Positions 23,907 to 24,510 of a DNA stretch of 24,510 nt are shown here, one piece after another. Position 1 is the first letter of the stretch, and each line of letters opens with the position of its first letter. The stretch comes from JBNKHH01 sp050290245. Lineage in GTDB: Bacteria; Pseudomonadota; Alphaproteobacteria; Rhodobacterales; Rhodobacteraceae. The notes under the pieces were generated by a model. That model saw nothing but the letters and a program-made list of their open reading frames with translations, was not told the DNA's origin and searched no databases. The stretch is from assembly GCA_050290245.1 (NCBI GenBank), contig JBNKHH010000014.1, positions 1 through 24,510 of the forward strand, given 5' to 3'. Made by a program: the position numbers and the translations under genes.

Positions 23907-24510
23907 CTAGTTTCTGCCGTGCCGGGCCCCGATGTGCAGGTCGCCCCGTTTTTCGGCCAGATCGACTTGACGTTGACGCTCGCGGAACCGTTCGCGCTGG
24001 GTATCGGAGTATTCATCGACACATGCCGGACAGCAAACCCCGTCCTCATAGTCGGGATGGGATAGGTCGGTGGGTGAGAGCGGTCTGCGGCAGGCATGGC
24101 AGAGACTATACTGACCTTGTCGAAGGCCGTGGCCGACACTGACACGTTGGTCGAAGACAAAGCATTCACCGTTCCACAGGCTCTGCGCGGCGGGCACATC
24201 TTCTAGGTATTTTAGGATGCCGCCCCTCAGGTGGTAGACTTCGCTGACGCCCTCGTTCAGAAGGAAGTTCGTCGACTTCTCGCAGCGAATGCCGCCGGTG
24301 CAAAACATTGCCACGCGCTTGTTGCCAAAGCGCTGGGCGTTTTCTCGCCACCACGCCGGAAACTCGCGAAAGCTCTTCGTGCCCGGATCAATGGCGCCGT
24401 CGAAGGTGCCGATGGCGACTTCATAATCATTGCGCGTGTCGATCACGACGACATCGTGGGCCGAAATCAGATCGTTCCACTCCGACGGTTCGACATAATG
24501 CCCGGTCCCC
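23907..24510 (-). CDS. trhO: tRNA uridine(34) hydroxylase, rhodanese-like (partial, N-terminus beyond window)
   Basis: Two hundred residues are visible; the frame stays open to the window edge, so the N-terminal domain is outside. The start GTHYVEPSEWNDLIS... VVVIDTRNDYEVAIGTFDGA is the rhodanese domain of TrhO (YceA). The active loop is MFCTGGIRCEKST, with the catalytic cysteine first. A C-terminal pair of cysteine motifs (CHAC and CCPAC, separated by about 18 residues) suggests metal binding. TrhO hydroxylates U34 of certain tRNAs, giving ho5U. It is housekeeping, unrelated to the EPS genes, and marks the right boundary of the locus. A GTG codon inside the frame (24446) is not the true start, because conserved sequence continues upstream. 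Confidence 0.93.
   Translation of the reverse strand, partial: GTGHYVEPSEWNDLISAHDVVVIDTRNDYEVAIGTFDGAIDPGTKSFREFPAWWRENAQRFGNKRVAMFCTGGIRCEKSTNFLLNEGVSEVYHLRGGILKYLEDVPAAQSLWNGECFVFDQRVSVGHGLRQGQYSLCHACRRPLSPTDLSHPDYEDGVCCPACVDEYSDTQRERFRERQRQVDLAEKRGDLHIGARHGRN

Noticed and set aside
1..24510. tRNA, rRNA, insertion sequence or transposase
   Set aside because: No cloverleaf, rRNA-like stretch, transposase motif or terminal inverted repeats with target duplication were seen.

Overview
The window looks like the chromosome of an alphaproteobacterium of the Rhodobacterales (Rhodobacteraceae/Roseobacteraceae type). Three things point there: a VPLPA-CTERM protein together with a matching exosortase-EpsI fusion (XrtD type), a small protein resembling the Rhodobacter gene transfer agent (GTA) head-spike base (Rcc01079/GhsA type), and a moderately high GC content with SD-led, tightly packed genes. 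The assignment rests on protein motifs read by eye, not on a search. Nearly all of the window is an exopolysaccharide (EPS)/capsule and surface-protein locus; only the last gene (trhO) is housekeeping.

Left half (1-11.3 kb): a leftward run reads, in transcription order, EPS-initiating sugar phosphotransferase, a large TPR lipoprotein (PrsT-like), a short Wza-like export protein, an outer-membrane beta-barrel protein, exosortase XrtD, and a rhomboid-type membrane protease cut by the window edge. A 463-bp control region separates it from a divergent rightward operon: ExeA-like ATPase, Wzz-type chain-length protein, and BY-kinase with a tyrosine tail. Together these are the start, length control, export and protein-sorting parts of a PEP-CTERM-type EPS system.

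Middle (11.3-15.6 kb): a VPLPA-CTERM secreted protein (the probable local XrtD substrate), a GT2 glycosyltransferase, and a secreted beta-helix protein with a long Thr/Ser/Gly-rich insert.

Right half (15.6-23.9 kb): the GTA/phage-type spike base protein faces a large protein with an esterase-like core and a concanavalin-like C-terminal domain (possible spike fibre or capsule-acting esterase). Next come an SGNH hydrolase coupled to a hexapeptide acetyltransferase, then a rightward group of GT2, Wzy/WaaL-type polymerase, a possible 53-residue small protein and a GT4. The window ends in trhO (tRNA U34 hydroxylase), partial.

How they fit: the sugar transferase loads undecaprenyl phosphate, the three glycosyltransferases extend the repeat unit, the acetyltransferase and esterases may set its acyl decoration, the polymerase and Wzz/BY-kinase build the chain, and the Wza-like protein exports it. 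No Wzx flippase is visible. The most interesting ideas are the placement of a probable capsule-binding GTA spike module inside a polysaccharide locus with acylation genes, and the rhomboid gene directly behind xrtD.
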